Source of the DNA: an uncultured Collinsella sp.
Lineage (GTDB): Bacteria; Actinomycetota; Coriobacteriia; Coriobacteriales; Coriobacteriaceae
Assembly: GCA_934621885.1 (NCBI GenBank)
Contig: CAKTUH010000003.1
Span: forward strand, 1 to 64,000
Direction: 5' to 3'
Length of the DNA: 64,000 nucleotides
Position 1 is the first letter of the stretch. Each line of letters begins with the position of its first letter. A program made the translations under genes and the position numbers. Below, one piece after another: positions 31,705-40,599 of the stretch. The notes beneath the pieces were generated by a model. That model had not been told where the DNA came from, did not search any database, and worked only from the letters and a program-made list of their open reading frames with translations.

Positions 31705-32421
31705 TTAGAACAGGAGGGCGTAGATGACCGCCACGACGACGGAAGGGAGCATGTTGGCCGTGCGGAAGGTCTGAGGTCGAATAAGGTTAACGCCAACACA
31801 GAAGATGAGCATGGAGCCCACAAGCGAAAGGCTGTCGAGGGCTGCGGTGGTCATGATGGGGGAGAGCGCGCCGGCAAAAAGCGTGATCGTGCCCTGGAAT
31901 ACGGCAACGGGCAGGGCTGAGAAGATGCAGCCGCGGCCAAGCGAGGCCGTCATGGTGCAGACGATGATGCAGTCCAGCGCGCCCTTCAGGGCAAGCGTGG
32001 ACCAGTCGCCGAGCAGGCCGTCCTGAATCGATCCTACGATGGCCATGGCGCCGATACACACGGTGAGCGATGTCGAGACAAAGGCGTTGGTGAACTCGTT
32101 GTCGCCTTCGCTGCCGGTTTTGCGCTTGAGCCATTCGCCGAGGTTCTCGATGGCGGCCTCCAGGTTGATGGCCTCGCCGATGAGCGAACCGAGGGCAAAT
32201 GAGACGATAAGCATGGTGGTGCCGGTGGTCGTCAACGCCGCTCCATCGATAACGAGCATCTTTTGCATGGTGCCGCCCAGGCCGATAAACAGAACGCACA
32301 ACCCCGACGCCTTCATGAGCGTGTCTTGGATGCGGGGCGTAATGAAGCGCCCACCCATGAGACCCAACAGGCCGCCCGCGATCAAAAGCGCGACGTTGAT
32401 GATCGTTCCTAAACCCGGCAT
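31705..32421 (-). CDS. DUF554 integral membrane protein
   Basis: 238 residues. It begins MPGLGTIINVALLIAGGLLG, the DUF554 signature, and has about six to seven hydrophobic segments, with the conserved MQKMLVIDG, SFALGSLIGEAINLE and SLTVCIGAMAIVGSIQDGL blocks. DUF554 proteins (such as YdfK of Bacillus) are membrane proteins of unknown function, possibly transporters. GAGGGTTC precedes the ATG; an upstream extension lacks a start signal. The gene is just upstream, in genome order, of the Shango-like operon but separated from it by the sngA promoter region, so they are probably independent. Confidence 0.9.
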   Translation of the reverse strand: MPGLGTIINVALLIAGGLLGLMGGRFITPRIQDTLMKASGLCVLFIGLGGTMQKMLVIDGAALTTTGTTMLIVSFALGSLIGEAINLEAAIENLGEWLKRKTGSEGDNEFTNAFVSTSLTVCIGAMAIVGSIQDGLLGDWSTLALKGALDCIIVCTMTASLGRGCIFSALPVAVFQGTITLFAGALSPIMTTAALDSLSLVGSMLIFCVGVNLIRPQTFRTANMLPSVVVAVIYALLF

Positions 32422-32510
32422 GAACCCTCCTGTAATTGATGCCAACGCGGCAATCGTAGCAGAACGGGGAGGGGAGCGCTCAGTATCCGAGCCAAGCGGC
32501 GGTTAGCGGT

Positions 32511-33908
32511 TTACAGGACGGGACTAAAGTCGAAGCGCAGCGTCATGAGGTGCTGCGGAGATTCGATGGCTGCGGCAATAATGCTGGCATCTCGTACACG
32601 ATCGAATCCTTCAAGTTCCATCTGATAGGGGAAGTCTTCTTGGACACCGATGCGCCGCGGAACCAAAAGCTTGGTTCCATCGAATTCTTCGGTTCGCGTT
32701 CCGTCTGCTGCAACGGAATAAAGGTGTAACTTGGCGGACGTTGCGGCATCAAGTGCCGAGATAGCTTGGATATCGTTCGATGCGCTCCTTGCTCCCACTG
32801 CTGTAAGTGCCGTAGGCGCGACGACTTCACCCGAAGGCAAAAAGACGAGCTCGACGGTATTGGGGAATGCGATGAGGATATTTTTGCGGCGGGGCGCATC
32901 GGCAGCGACTGGCTCAATGCTTGCGGCATCGACGGTTTCCGCGTGGTCGAGCGCGACCATCATGCAACAGTTGCCTTCGTCGACATCTGGGGGAGCGGCA
33001 AAGTCCAGGCCGCCTTTCGGTTGGGAATCGCCTAATTCGGTGGCGGTGCCGTCTGGCTTCTCGAGAGGAGCCGCAGCGTTGTCTTCTGATGATGCATCGT
33101 CTGCATCGTCAACATGTGCCGGTGCGTCTGCGACCTCGTCTTTGGGGGATTTGTCATTATCGCTAGATATGGGAGCAGCAATCCCGACGGACCCCACTCC
33201 GTGCCATGTCATTTGGAGCAGCGCCGGATCGGCGAGAATGCGCTGCACGTCTTGCGCCTGGGTATCGATATTGATGGGGGCGGGTTCCGATCCGCGCACG
33301 AGGCTAAGCGAGCCCTTCTGTGTATTGCTTTGAGCCTCTTGGTCGTCCGTGCCGTTCGCAAAGAACAACAGAGGCGCGTCTCCCGTTGCGATGGCGTCGG
33401 TGTCCGCCTTGGTCAGTCGCAGCGATGCCGTAAAGGAGATGATGGGCTGCGCGCCATCGACATTCGAGGGAACGCAGCCCAGGCATACACCTCCTTCTTT
33501 CTCATGGGCCGCGCTGTCGAAGACGACCTTTGCCCCGTTCGCCGAGTCATCGACCGAGGCGATATCGATGCGCAGTTCTATGTCGCATGGGTCGCCATCG
33601 GAGTCGACCGCAACCGATTTCCATGTGCAGATGGCGCAACCCGCCTGGGGGCCGTTCTCCTTATCCGGACGCTCGGTATCCACGACTATCGAGTCGGCCG
33701 TATTGCGGTGAAGGCATCCCGAGGTTCGGACCGTGGCATGTGCGAGCGAAAAACGTTGGCAGGCGACGATACCCGACGAATTCGCCACGGGGTTCAGAGC
33801 TTGCGGTAAGGAGTTTGCCGTGGCGGGCGTCGCCCAAGCGGCGAGAGGCGTACCGCTCGCCAGTGCGCTGCAGAGCGCGGCAACGGGCAAAAGGTTTTTG
33901 GGTGCCAT
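32511..33908 (-). CDS. Exported protein of unknown function (last gene of surface-protein operon)
   Basis: 465 residues with a signal peptide (MAPKNLLPVAALCSALASGTPLAAWA, cleavage about residue 26-30). Mature part: a Cys-containing region (SGCLHRNTADS, CAICTWKSV, GVCLGCVPS), an Asp/Ala-rich disordered stretch around 260-310 (VADAPAHVDDADDASSEDN), then NCCMMVAL and a beta-rich C-terminal domain. No anchor or membrane helix at the end is seen, so it is secreted or held by partners. It is the last gene of a minus-strand run of five that includes a WxL-like protein and a small LAQTS-anchored protein. I do not recognise a family. The seven or more cysteines suggest disulfides, unusual among its neighbours. 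Confidence 0.75.
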   Translation of the reverse strand: MAPKNLLPVAALCSALASGTPLAAWATPATANSLPQALNPVANSSGIVACQRFSLAHATVRTSGCLHRNTADSIVVDTERPDKENGPQAGCAICTWKSVAVDSDGDPCDIELRIDIASVDDSANGAKVVFDSAAHEKEGGVCLGCVPSNVDGAQPIISFTASLRLTKADTDAIATGDAPLLFFANGTDDQEAQSNTQKGSLSLVRGSEPAPINIDTQAQDVQRILADPALLQMTWHGVGSVGIAAPISSDNDKSPKDEVADAPAHVDDADDASSEDNAAAPLEKPDGTATELGDSQPKGGLDFAAPPDVDEGNCCMMVALDHAETVDAASIEPVAADAPRRKNILIAFPNTVELVFLPSGEVVAPTALTAVGARSASNDIQAISALDAATSAKLHLYSVAADGTRTEEFDGTKLLVPRRIGVQEDFPYQMELEGFDRVRDASIIAAAIESPQHLMTLRFDFSPVL

Positions 33909-33947
33909 GGTTCTCCTATCTATTCCGCGTGCTCCGGTCGTGCTTGG

Positions 33948-34208
33948 CTATTGGTTGCGTTTGATGTGCAGGCCAAGGCATGTCAGTCCTGCTCCCGCCG
34001 TGGCGACGCCTACCGCAATGAGTTGCCGGGTGTCGCTTGTCTGAGCGAGCGGCTCGTGACGGCCGTCGCGATTAAGGCCCGAAAGGTCGACGGTCACTTC
34101 TGTGGCCGCCTGCGCTTGCTCTTGTTGAGCAAAGGCCATGGCAGGTGCGGACGCCAAGATGCCGACGATGGCGGCCAGTGCAATCGCCTTAGGACGTGGC
34201 GTGCGCAC
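33948..34208 (-). CDS. Small exported protein with LPXTG-like anchor (LAQTS)
   Basis: 86 residues from a GTG that overlaps the end of the preceding gene by 20 bases. A signal peptide (AIALAAIVGILASAPAMAFA) is followed by a short region (ATEVTVDLSGLNRDGRHEP), then LAQTSD, a hydrophobic helix (LIAVGVATAGAGLTCLGL) and a basic tail HIKRNQ. This is the layout of a sortase substrate, with LAQTS in place of LPXTG. Small anchored proteins of this kind accompany WxL proteins in csc/WxL clusters of Gram-positives. No sortase gene is in the window. The start is uncertain: longer in-frame forms have no signal-peptide logic. Confidence 0.6.
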   Translation of the reverse strand: MRTPRPKAIALAAIVGILASAPAMAFAQQEQAQAATEVTVDLSGLNRDGRHEPLAQTSDTRQLIAVGVATAGAGLTCLGLHIKRNQ

Positions 34209-34791
34209 CGGGCTCGACCGTCCAGGTGATGCTTGCCACTTGATCTCCCGTACCGGTGGCGTGGTAGATGTCACGCGTGACGCGGGCGACGTGGCCACTC
34301 ACATTGAGCTTGATTTTGTCCGTTCCGTCGGCAATGCCCTGGTACTTCATGTCGAAGCTTGCGTCTTTGGAAAGATCGAGGCCCGTAGTCTGAGTCGCCG
34401 AGCTGGCATCCTTTTCTGCCTTATCGGGGCCAACCTTAAAATCGATGGAGTTCTGGGCCGAGCCCTTCTTTGCATCTGCAACGATTGTCCAGTCGTTCTT
34501 GGCCGTGACCTTCATGTTAGTGACGTGGATGCCATATGCCGAGAGGTTGTCGATGGTAATCGTCTTGTCGGAGGGTCCTACAAGCGTTCCGTCGGCATTG
34601 GCGGCAAAGGGGATGACCGTTGGCGCCTTAAACGAAACATTGCTAATGTCGGCCTTCACCGTCACATCGGTGGTTCCAACGCGCACCTCTGCGATGGCCG
34701 CCGTTGGCGCGGCGCCCATCGCAAGTGCGAGCGTAAGCCCTGCGCCCACGACGAGTGCCCTGGCTCCGCTCCGGTTCATGGGTGTGTTCAT
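34189..34791 (-). CDS. Exported protein with WxL-like features
   Basis: 200 residues. A signal peptide (ALVVGAGLTLALAMGAAPTAAIA, cleavage about 34) precedes a beta-rich domain. Two short blocks, NDWTIVADAKKGSAQNSIDFKVG (around 100) and ASITWTVEPGAHATS (C-terminus), resemble the two W-x-L motifs of WxL surface domains, though the third position is Ile or Val. In WxL clusters such a protein binds peptidoglycan noncovalently and works with a DUF916 partner and a small LPXTG protein. Here the small anchored protein is directly downstream. The assignment is an inference from motif and neighbourhood; an unrelated secreted beta protein is possible. AAAGGATCG precedes the ATG. Confidence 0.65.
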   Translation of the reverse strand: MNTPMNRSGARALVVGAGLTLALAMGAAPTAAIAEVRVGTTDVTVKADISNVSFKAPTVIPFAANADGTLVGPSDKTITIDNLSAYGIHVTNMKVTAKNDWTIVADAKKGSAQNSIDFKVGPDKAEKDASSATQTTGLDLSKDASFDMKYQGIADGTDKIKLNVSGHVARVTRDIYHATGTGDQVASITWTVEPGAHATS

Positions 34792-34878
34792 AATCGATCC
34801 TTTCTGCTCGTCACGGACTGTTTCCGTGATGGTTGGACGAATGGGGACAGGGTGCTGCCCCTGCGAGCGCGTCTGCCA

Positions 34879-35388
34879 CTAGCCTTCTGCCTGGGCCACC
34901 CGCACTTTGACGCGCGTCGGATTGCCGTGGGTGTCGTAGGTCTTGGCATCGAGTGCCTGAATCTCGATATATGCCTCGCCTTCTTGGATATCGCCGGCGG
35001 GGCAGGCCTCAACCGTCTTGCCGGCTTCGACCACACCGGACTCATAGATGGTCTCGTCGTTTTGAATCACGCGAAAGCGCTGGGGAAACTTGTTGTCTTG
35101 GACGTTTTGCACGTTGACGCGCAACTTGCCGTCTTCCTGCAACTGTGCGACCGGCGCGACCGAGATCGTCATCATGTTGTCGCGGACGATGGCGTCGAGC
35201 TCATCCTGGATTTCTTGGCGCGATTTACCCTCTGCCGTCGTGACTGAGGCGCCCGCTTCGGGCACGGGCTGCGACTGCCAGGCGTATAGCCCTACGGCGA
35301 TGAGGGCGCAGACGATAGCCAGGCAGACAACGACGAGTTTCTTGCGACGCCCCAGCCCTGCAAGGCGGGGTGGCTTCTTCGCACTCAT
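34879..35388 (-). CDS. Membrane-anchored exported protein of the surface operon
   Basis: 169 residues. A basic cytoplasmic start (MSAKKPPRLAGLGRRKK) and one membrane helix (LVVVCLAIVCALIAVGLYAW, about 18-37) precede an extracytoplasmic domain with NMMTISVAPVAQLQEDGKLRVNVQNVQDN and FRVIQNDETIYESGVVEAGKTVE, a beta-sandwich-like pattern similar to immunoglobulin-type surface domains. Its ATG overlaps the stop codon of the preceding gene by 4 bases (ATGA), so translation is coupled. I do not recognise a family. It would sit in the membrane facing out, next to the WxL-like and LAQTS proteins. Confidence 0.75.
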   Translation of the reverse strand: MSAKKPPRLAGLGRRKKLVVVCLAIVCALIAVGLYAWQSQPVPEAGASVTTAEGKSRQEIQDELDAIVRDNMMTISVAPVAQLQEDGKLRVNVQNVQDNKFPQRFRVIQNDETIYESGVVEAGKTVEACPAGDIQEGEAYIEIQALDAKTYDTHGNPTRVKVRVAQAEG

Positions 35389-35681
35389 GCGGCGTCCTTG
35401 GTGGTGTAGACACGTGCGAACGTGGACGGGTCCGCTCCAAAGAGCATGTGAAGCATCAGGCGGCGCGAGTAGATGAGCTCGTCGAAGTCGTGAGGGAGCT
35501 CGATGTTGTGGATACGCGCGATGTGGTGGGCGAGCGCCGAGAACGACTCGGGGTCGCAGATAACATCGGTGGTGACGTGGTAGACCGCCGTATCGGGGAA
35601 CGCCTCTTCGTCGAAAGGCAGGAGATAGGGATCGTCGTCGACCTCGACGGCGACGCCGTACTGGGGCCAGTAATATGCCAT
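35385..35681 (-). CDS. Small cytosolic protein, first gene of the surface operon
   Basis: 98 residues, MAYYWPQYGVAVEVDDDPYLLPFDEEAFPD at the start, rich in acidic and aromatic residues, with a C-terminal ELIYSRRLMLHMLFGADPS. No signal peptide or membrane segment. Homologues are not recognised. The gene has GGAGG before its ATG and is overlapped by the next gene. It is the first of the five-gene run and may be regulatory; this is a guess from position. Confidence 0.7.
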   Translation of the reverse strand: MAYYWPQYGVAVEVDDDPYLLPFDEEAFPDTAVYHVTTDVICDPESFSALAHHIARIHNIELPHDFDELIYSRRLMLHMLFGADPSTFARVYTTKDAA

Positions 35682-36027
35682 GGGAACCTCCCTGCTTCTG
35701 GGGCCAAAACTTCCGTTGGTTTTGGCTGTTGATGCCGACCGTATCAGTCACTACTTGACCAATTTCTGACCAAATGCTTGACGGATTGACATCTCCGCAG
35801 GTAAAAGATGGCAAAAAATACTTCAACTTTTTTCGAGCGACAATTGCGTGGTCGCTGGCGGTAAAGCGACATGTGTCAAAAGCATCGTCTGCCGAGTAAA
35901 CCTTGCCGCTCGCCGAATTGCACGAACGTAAAAATCGACAATTATGGAGGCGGTCTCGAACACGTCGACGAAACGATGCGGTAACATCTCCCTGCAAACA
36001 CTGTAGTTAGCTAAAGGGGGAGTTCGC
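35682..36027. promoter_or_regulatory. Divergent intergenic region with tgaccaa direct repeats
   Basis: 346 bases without a gene between the surface-protein operon and the lactate dehydrogenase-like operon. Two direct copies of tgaccaa (35757-35763 and 35768-35774, 11 bases apart; minus strand ttggtca) plus similar cttgac words nearby suggest an activator-binding site for the minus-strand operon. The part near the flavoprotein gene is AT-rich (from about 35920), with no clear palindrome. Promoters for both directions must lie here but cannot be fixed confidently. Confidence 0.4.
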
Positions 36028-37629
36028 GTGTCTGCAACCATCAAACCCTTCACCGACGAGTTCGAGGAGTATGGCCGCGATGAGTCTCGCACATCGGGCG
36101 AGGCCTCGAGCATCTCGTTTCCGACAACGGAGGACGAGGTCCGCGCCATTTTGAAAAAGCTCCATGCCGAGCGTGTCCCGGTGACGGTTCAGGGTGCCCG
36201 GACCGGTCTTGCCGCCGGCGCCGTGCCTCATGGCGGTCACATTCTCAATACTTCCCGTATGAATCGCTACCTAGGCATTCGCCGCGATGAGCAGGGCCGC
36301 TTTCTTTTGCGCGTGGCGCCCGGCGTCGTGCTGTCTGAACTGCGCAAGCAACTGGGCAAGAAAGTGCTGCCGACTGCCGGCTGGGACCAGGCATCGCTTG
36401 AGGCCTACGAGGAGTTCCAGGAAGCTCCCGAGCAATTCTTTCCTACCGATCCCACCGAGGCATCTGCCTGCCTGGGCGGTATGGCGGCATGCAACGCTTC
36501 CGGCGCCCGTAGCTACGCTTACGGCCCCATGCGCCCTCACGTCACGGGCCTTCATGTCGCGCTGACCGATGGCGACCTGCTCGAGCTTCACCGTGGCGAG
36601 GTTTTTGCACAGGGTCGTCGCCTTTCGCTCGTCACGGTGCAGGGCCGCACGCTCGAGCTCGACCTTCCCGACTACACCATGCCCAAGACCAAAAACGCTT
36701 CGGGCTATTTCGTTGCTGACGATATGGATGCCATCGATCTGTTTATCGGTGCGTGTGGCACACTCGGCGTCATCACCGAGCTCGAGATTGCCCTGCAGGC
36801 GGCGCCTGCGGTCGTTTGGGGCGTGAGCTGCTTCTTTGACAGCGAAGACAAGGCCGTGTCCTTCACCGATTCTGTGCGTCCCGTCCTGTCCCACGCGGCT
36901 GCCATCGAATATTTCGATGCGGGCGCCCTGGATATCCTGCGTCGTCAGCGTGAACAGTCGACCGCGTTCGCCTCGCTGCCGGCGCTCGACAAAGACGTCA
37001 AGGTCTGTGTCTACGTGGAGCTCGACTGCGACGACGAGGCCCAGGCGACTGAGGAGCTGTATCACTTGGGGTGGGTACTGGAGCTTGCGGGCGGCAGCGA
37101 CGATGCGACATGGGTCGCGCGCACCGAGGTCGATCGCGAGTGTCAGCGATTCTTCCGCCATGCGGTGCCCGAGAGCGTCAACATGCTCATCGACGAGCGT
37201 CGCCGCACGGATCCCACCATCACCAAACTGGGCTCGGACATGTCGGTGCCCAACGCACGCCTGGCCGATGTCATCGCCCTCTATCGCCGCACGTTGGCCG
37301 AAAGCGGGCTTGAGTCTGCCGCCTGGGGGCACATCGGTAACAACCATCTGCATGTGAACATTCTGCCGCGCGATGCGCAGGATTACCGCCGCGGCGGAGA
37401 ACTCTTTGCCCAGTGGGCTTCCGAGGTCACGGCCATGGGCGGCGCCGTCTCCGCCGAACACGGCGTCGGCAAGATCAAGGCGGGCTTCCTGGAGACGATG
37501 TACGGCCACGAGGCCATGGTCGAGTCGGCGCGGCTCAAGCTCCAGCTCGATCCTGCCGGGCAGCTGGGTCGCGGTAACCTGTTTTCGGAGAAGCTCTTGG
37601 ATGAGCTCGTCCAGAAAGGGGGCGCGTGA
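36028..37629 (+). CDS. FAD-linked oxidase of the GlcD/D-lactate dehydrogenase family (LctD-like)
   Basis: 533 residues from a GTG with AAAGGGGGAG upstream. An FAD-binding PCMH-type domain (VPVTVQGARTGLAAGAVPHGG around 50-75, LGGMAACNASGARSYAYGPMRPHVTGL around 155-180) is followed by a FAD-oxidase C-terminal domain (WGHIGNNHLHVNILPRD, GGAVSAEHGVGKIKAGFLE). The family oxidises D-lactate or glycolate. It is directly followed by etfB and a ferredoxin-fused etfA, the gene trio of the electron-confurcating lactate dehydrogenase of Acetobacterium, which drives lactate oxidation with NAD+ at the expense of reduced ferredoxin. It is therefore probably the LctD subunit, used in lactate consumption or production. 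The substrate is inferred from context. Confidence 0.88.
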   Translation: MSATIKPFTDEFEEYGRDESRTSGEASSISFPTTEDEVRAILKKLHAERVPVTVQGARTGLAAGAVPHGGHILNTSRMNRYLGIRRDEQGRFLLRVAPGVVLSELRKQLGKKVLPTAGWDQASLEAYEEFQEAPEQFFPTDPTEASACLGGMAACNASGARSYAYGPMRPHVTGLHVALTDGDLLELHRGEVFAQGRRLSLVTVQGRTLELDLPDYTMPKTKNASGYFVADDMDAIDLFIGACGTLGVITELEIALQAAPAVVWGVSCFFDSEDKAVSFTDSVRPVLSHAAAIEYFDAGALDILRRQREQSTAFASLPALDKDVKVCVYVELDCDDEAQATEELYHLGWVLELAGGSDDATWVARTEVDRECQRFFRHAVPESVNMLIDERRRTDPTITKLGSDMSVPNARLADVIALYRRTLAESGLESAAWGHIGNNHLHVNILPRDAQDYRRGGELFAQWASEVTAMGGAVSAEHGVGKIKAGFLETMYGHEAMVESARLKLQLDPAGQLGRGNLFSEKLLDELVQKGGA

Positions 37630-37631
37630 AG

Positions 37632-38447
37632 ATGAGCGATTTCCATATGGTGGTGTGCGTCAAGGCGGTGCCGGGCAGCACCGAGGTCAAGATGGACCCC
37701 AAGACCAATACCATCGTGCGCGATGGCAAGCAGGCGGTCATTAACCCGTTCGATGCAAGCGCTCTGGAATGCGCGCTGGCGCTGAAGGACGACTTTATCG
37801 GCTTTGGCATGGACGTGCGCGTAACGGTGGTGTCGATGGGCATCCCCGCGACCGAATCGCTATTGCGCGACTGCATCGCCCGAGGCGCCGATGACGCACT
37901 GCTGCTGACCGACCGCGCCTTTGCAGGTGCCGATACCCTGGCAACCACCTATGCCCTCAAGTGCGGTATCGAGGCGCTCGACGAGGACTTCGACCTGCTC
38001 ATCTGCGGCAAGATGGCGGTGGACGGCGATACGGCCCAGATTGGCCCCGAGCTTGCCGGTGCCTTTGAGATTCCCTGCGTGACCGACGTGAGTTGCGTGC
38101 AGAGCGCGGGCTTTACGACCTGTGGTTCACTGGCGCTCGTCCACGGATGCGATGCCGGCGAGGAGACGGTGTATCTGGAGATGCCGTGCGCGATGACGAC
38201 CGCCAAGGAGATCGGCCAGCTGCGCATGCCGAGCATTGCCGGTATTCGTGCGGCCGAGGAGGCGGACGTGCGCGTGGTCAACGCTGCCGACGTGCATGCC
38301 GACCCCGCACGCTGCGGCCTCGCCGGCTCGCCGACACAGGTCGTGCGCTCGTTTGTGCCCGACCGCGACCAAACGTGCGAGGCCGTTGACGGAACGGCGT
38401 CCGAGCAGGCGGCGAAACTTGCCAAGATTATCGAGGGGATGGCATAG
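37632..38447 (+). CDS. etfB: Electron transfer flavoprotein beta subunit
   Basis: 271 residues. It has the EtfB landmarks VVCVKAVPGS near the N-terminus, NPFDASALECALALKDD, VTVVSMGIPATESLLRDCIARGADDALLLTDR and the dimer/AMP-FAD block CGKMAVDGDTAQIGPELAGAFEIPCVTDV. The start is taken at ATG 37632, 10 bases after AAAGGGGG; GTG 37626 is also possible. It overlaps or abuts the flavoprotein gene upstream and touches the etfA gene downstream (stop at 38445-38447, next ATG at 38448). The EtfAB pair carries the bifurcating flavins for the lactate dehydrogenase-like enzyme. Confidence 0.93.
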   Translation: MSDFHMVVCVKAVPGSTEVKMDPKTNTIVRDGKQAVINPFDASALECALALKDDFIGFGMDVRVTVVSMGIPATESLLRDCIARGADDALLLTDRAFAGADTLATTYALKCGIEALDEDFDLLICGKMAVDGDTAQIGPELAGAFEIPCVTDVSCVQSAGFTTCGSLALVHGCDAGEETVYLEMPCAMTTAKEIGQLRMPSIAGIRAAEEADVRVVNAADVHADPARCGLAGSPTQVVRSFVPDRDQTCEAVDGTASEQAAKLAKIIEGMA

Positions 38448-39653
38448 ATGAGCGGACTGATTATCGATAGCGAAGCCTGTATCGGCTGCGGTCGCTGCGT
38501 TCGCGCCTGTGCCTCGGGCGGCATCGTAGTGGAAGGCGAGCGGCCCAGCCGTTGTGCCCACGTAACCGACGGCTGCATCCTATGCGGCGGGTGCGTCGAC
38601 GCTTGCCCCGTCAATGCCATTTCGATCGAGCGCGACGAGGCCGCCGGCGCGGTTGACCTCGATGCGTATCGAGATATCTGGGTATTCGTGCAGACCGACG
38701 AGTACGATGTCGTGGCGCCGGTGGCCTACGAGCTCATGGGTAAGGGCCGCGAGCTTGCCGATGCTCGCGGCTGCCGTCTGGTGGCACTGGTCGGTATGGG
38801 CCCCGAGGGTTCTCTCGGTGACCTGGAGCATTTGGTTTGCGCCGGTGCAGACGAGGTCCTGGTCTGTCGCGACGAGCGTCTGCGCCAGAACGATGCGGAG
38901 GTCTACGCCCGGCTGATCTGTGATTTGGTGGCAGAGCGCAAGCCCGAGGCTATTCTGTACGGTGCGACCGCCTTTGGCCGCGAACTGGCACCCGGCGTTG
39001 CCGTGCGTTTGCAGACAGGCCTTACGGCTGACTGCACCGTACTTTCGATGGATGCGGAGACGGGCTTGCTGCAGCAGACGCGCCCGGCGTTTGGCGGCAA
39101 CCTGATGGCCACCATCGTCTGCCCTAATCATCGTCCCCAGATGGCAACGGTGCGTCCCGGCATCTTTAAGGCGCCCGACTTTGACTATAGCCGCTCCGGC
39201 GCGATCACCCAGATATCACTTGCGGATGATGCTAAGGCTCGTGTCGAGATCTCGATTCCCGCCGAGGAGTGGGGACAGCAGGCTTCGATTGCCGATGCCG
39301 AGCGCCTGGTCGTGGTGGGCCGCGGCATTGGTTCCAAGAAAAACCTGCCGCTGATGCGAAGGCTCGCCGAGGCCCTGGGGGCCGAGCTTGGCTGCACGCG
39401 ACCTGTCGTGGAGGCCGGCTGGTTGGAGTATCGCCATCAGATTGGCCAGACGGGCGTATCCGTTTCGCCCAAGCTTCTCGTGAGCATCGGTGTCTCGGGC
39501 GCCATTCAGCATCTTGCCGGCATCGGTGGGGCGGAGTGCATTATCGCCATCAACGAGGACCCGGATGCCCCCATCTTTGGCGCCGCCCAGTACAAGGTTG
39601 TCGGCGACGCCATCGAGGTCGTCGAGGAGCTGCTGGCCCAGCTTGAGCGCTAG
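38448..39653 (+). CDS. etfA: Electron transfer flavoprotein alpha subunit with N-terminal 2[4Fe-4S] ferredoxin domain
   Basis: 401 residues. Residues 1-65 hold two 4Fe-4S motifs (CIGCGRCVRAC and CILCGGCVDACP), a ferredoxin domain fused to the EtfA body, as in LctC of acetogens. The FAD-binding C-terminal domain has VVGRGIGSKKNLPLMRRLAEALGAELGCTRPVVEAGW and PKLLVSIGVSGAIQHLAGI, ending INEDPDAPIFGAAQYKVVGDAIEVVEEL. It would pass electrons between NADH, ferredoxin and the lactate dehydrogenase-like subunit. Its stop codon overlaps by 4 bases the end of a convergent HD-domain gene. Confidence 0.95.
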   Translation: MSGLIIDSEACIGCGRCVRACASGGIVVEGERPSRCAHVTDGCILCGGCVDACPVNAISIERDEAAGAVDLDAYRDIWVFVQTDEYDVVAPVAYELMGKGRELADARGCRLVALVGMGPEGSLGDLEHLVCAGADEVLVCRDERLRQNDAEVYARLICDLVAERKPEAILYGATAFGRELAPGVAVRLQTGLTADCTVLSMDAETGLLQQTRPAFGGNLMATIVCPNHRPQMATVRPGIFKAPDFDYSRSGAITQISLADDAKARVEISIPAEEWGQQASIADAERLVVVGRGIGSKKNLPLMRRLAEALGAELGCTRPVVEAGWLEYRHQIGQTGVSVSPKLLVSIGVSGAIQHLAGIGGAECIIAINEDPDAPIFGAAQYKVVGDAIEVVEELLAQLER

Positions 39654-40462
39654 GCGCGCGCCAGCCAGTCGCGCATCTCGTCCTTTAGGCGCTCCCAGGT
39701 CGCCTGTGTGGCGGGATCGGTAAAGGGGCGCGTAATGCCAAAGGGCGCGTCGAGCAGGCGGTAGATATCGCCCTGCTCGCGCGCCAGCGCGCGGCTCGCC
39801 GGATAGACGAGCTCAAACATAAAGCAGATGAGTCCTACCAGGTAGTCCGCAGGCTCGTCGCGTTCATCACGTGCGACGCAGCGGTGCTCGTCAAAGGCGG
39901 CGAGCGCCGGTGTCGAGAAGCGGCTGGCAAGAAATGCGTCCTCATCCACTTTGAGGATGGTATCGACGGTGCTGTCGGCGATGGTGCGCATGATGTCGAT
40001 CTTGTCGCCATCGCGCACAATATCGCAGAAGCACCGTGTACGCTCGTCGAGTTGTGCGGGTAGACGGAAATCGCTGTGATAGGCAATGCTTGCGCGAATG
40101 AGCTCGTCGTACTCGTCGGTCTCGATAAAGTCTCGGATGCTTGTTGTGGCAGGCGCGTCGTCGGGGTTCTCGCCAAAGAGGACCCCGACGCCCAACGCCG
40201 CATGGCTCATGCTCTCGGCATCCTTAAAGGTGTCCCAGCGTCGCAGCTGCTCGAAGCGGCCCATATCGTGCAGCAGTCCGCAAAGCCACGCCAAGTCAAT
40301 ATCTTCTGACGACCAGCCCTGCTCGCGTGCCACGGCATCGCATGCCTCGGCCACGTGGTACGTATGCTCGATTTTGAGCGCGATGCGTGGGTTGGTGGCG
40401 TCGTAGGCATCGGTGTAGCTTTTGAAGGCCGCGGCTGCCCGCGTTCGATCGATAGCTGTCAT
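39650..40462 (-). CDS. HD-domain phosphohydrolase
   Basis: 270 residues. KIEHTYHVAEACDAVA (His) and WLCGLLHDMGRFEQ (HD) plus RASIAYHSDFRLP and DIVRDGDKIDIMR complete the metal site of an HD hydrolase. It is not an HD-GYP protein. Substrate (nucleotide or cyclic dinucleotide) is unknown. The gene is convergent with etfA and overlaps its last bases. AGGAAGTCATT precedes the ATG. It seems to stand alone. Confidence 0.88.
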   Translation of the reverse strand: MTAIDRTRAAAAFKSYTDAYDATNPRIALKIEHTYHVAEACDAVAREQGWSSEDIDLAWLCGLLHDMGRFEQLRRWDTFKDAESMSHAALGVGVLFGENPDDAPATTSIRDFIETDEYDELIRASIAYHSDFRLPAQLDERTRCFCDIVRDGDKIDIMRTIADSTVDTILKVDEDAFLASRFSTPALAAFDEHRCVARDERDEPADYLVGLICFMFELVYPASRALAREQGDIYRLLDAPFGITRPFTDPATQATWERLKDEMRDWLARA

Positions 40463-40599
40463 AATGACTTCCTAAAAAGTTGTGTCTTTCTGTGTCTTTC
40501 GATCCGGTGGCAATTGTAGGTGAACTCGGTTGCTGCCGGGCGATGATTCTGCCACGTCGTTGAATGCGACTCGGAAAGCTTGTCGGGACGAGGAACGCT

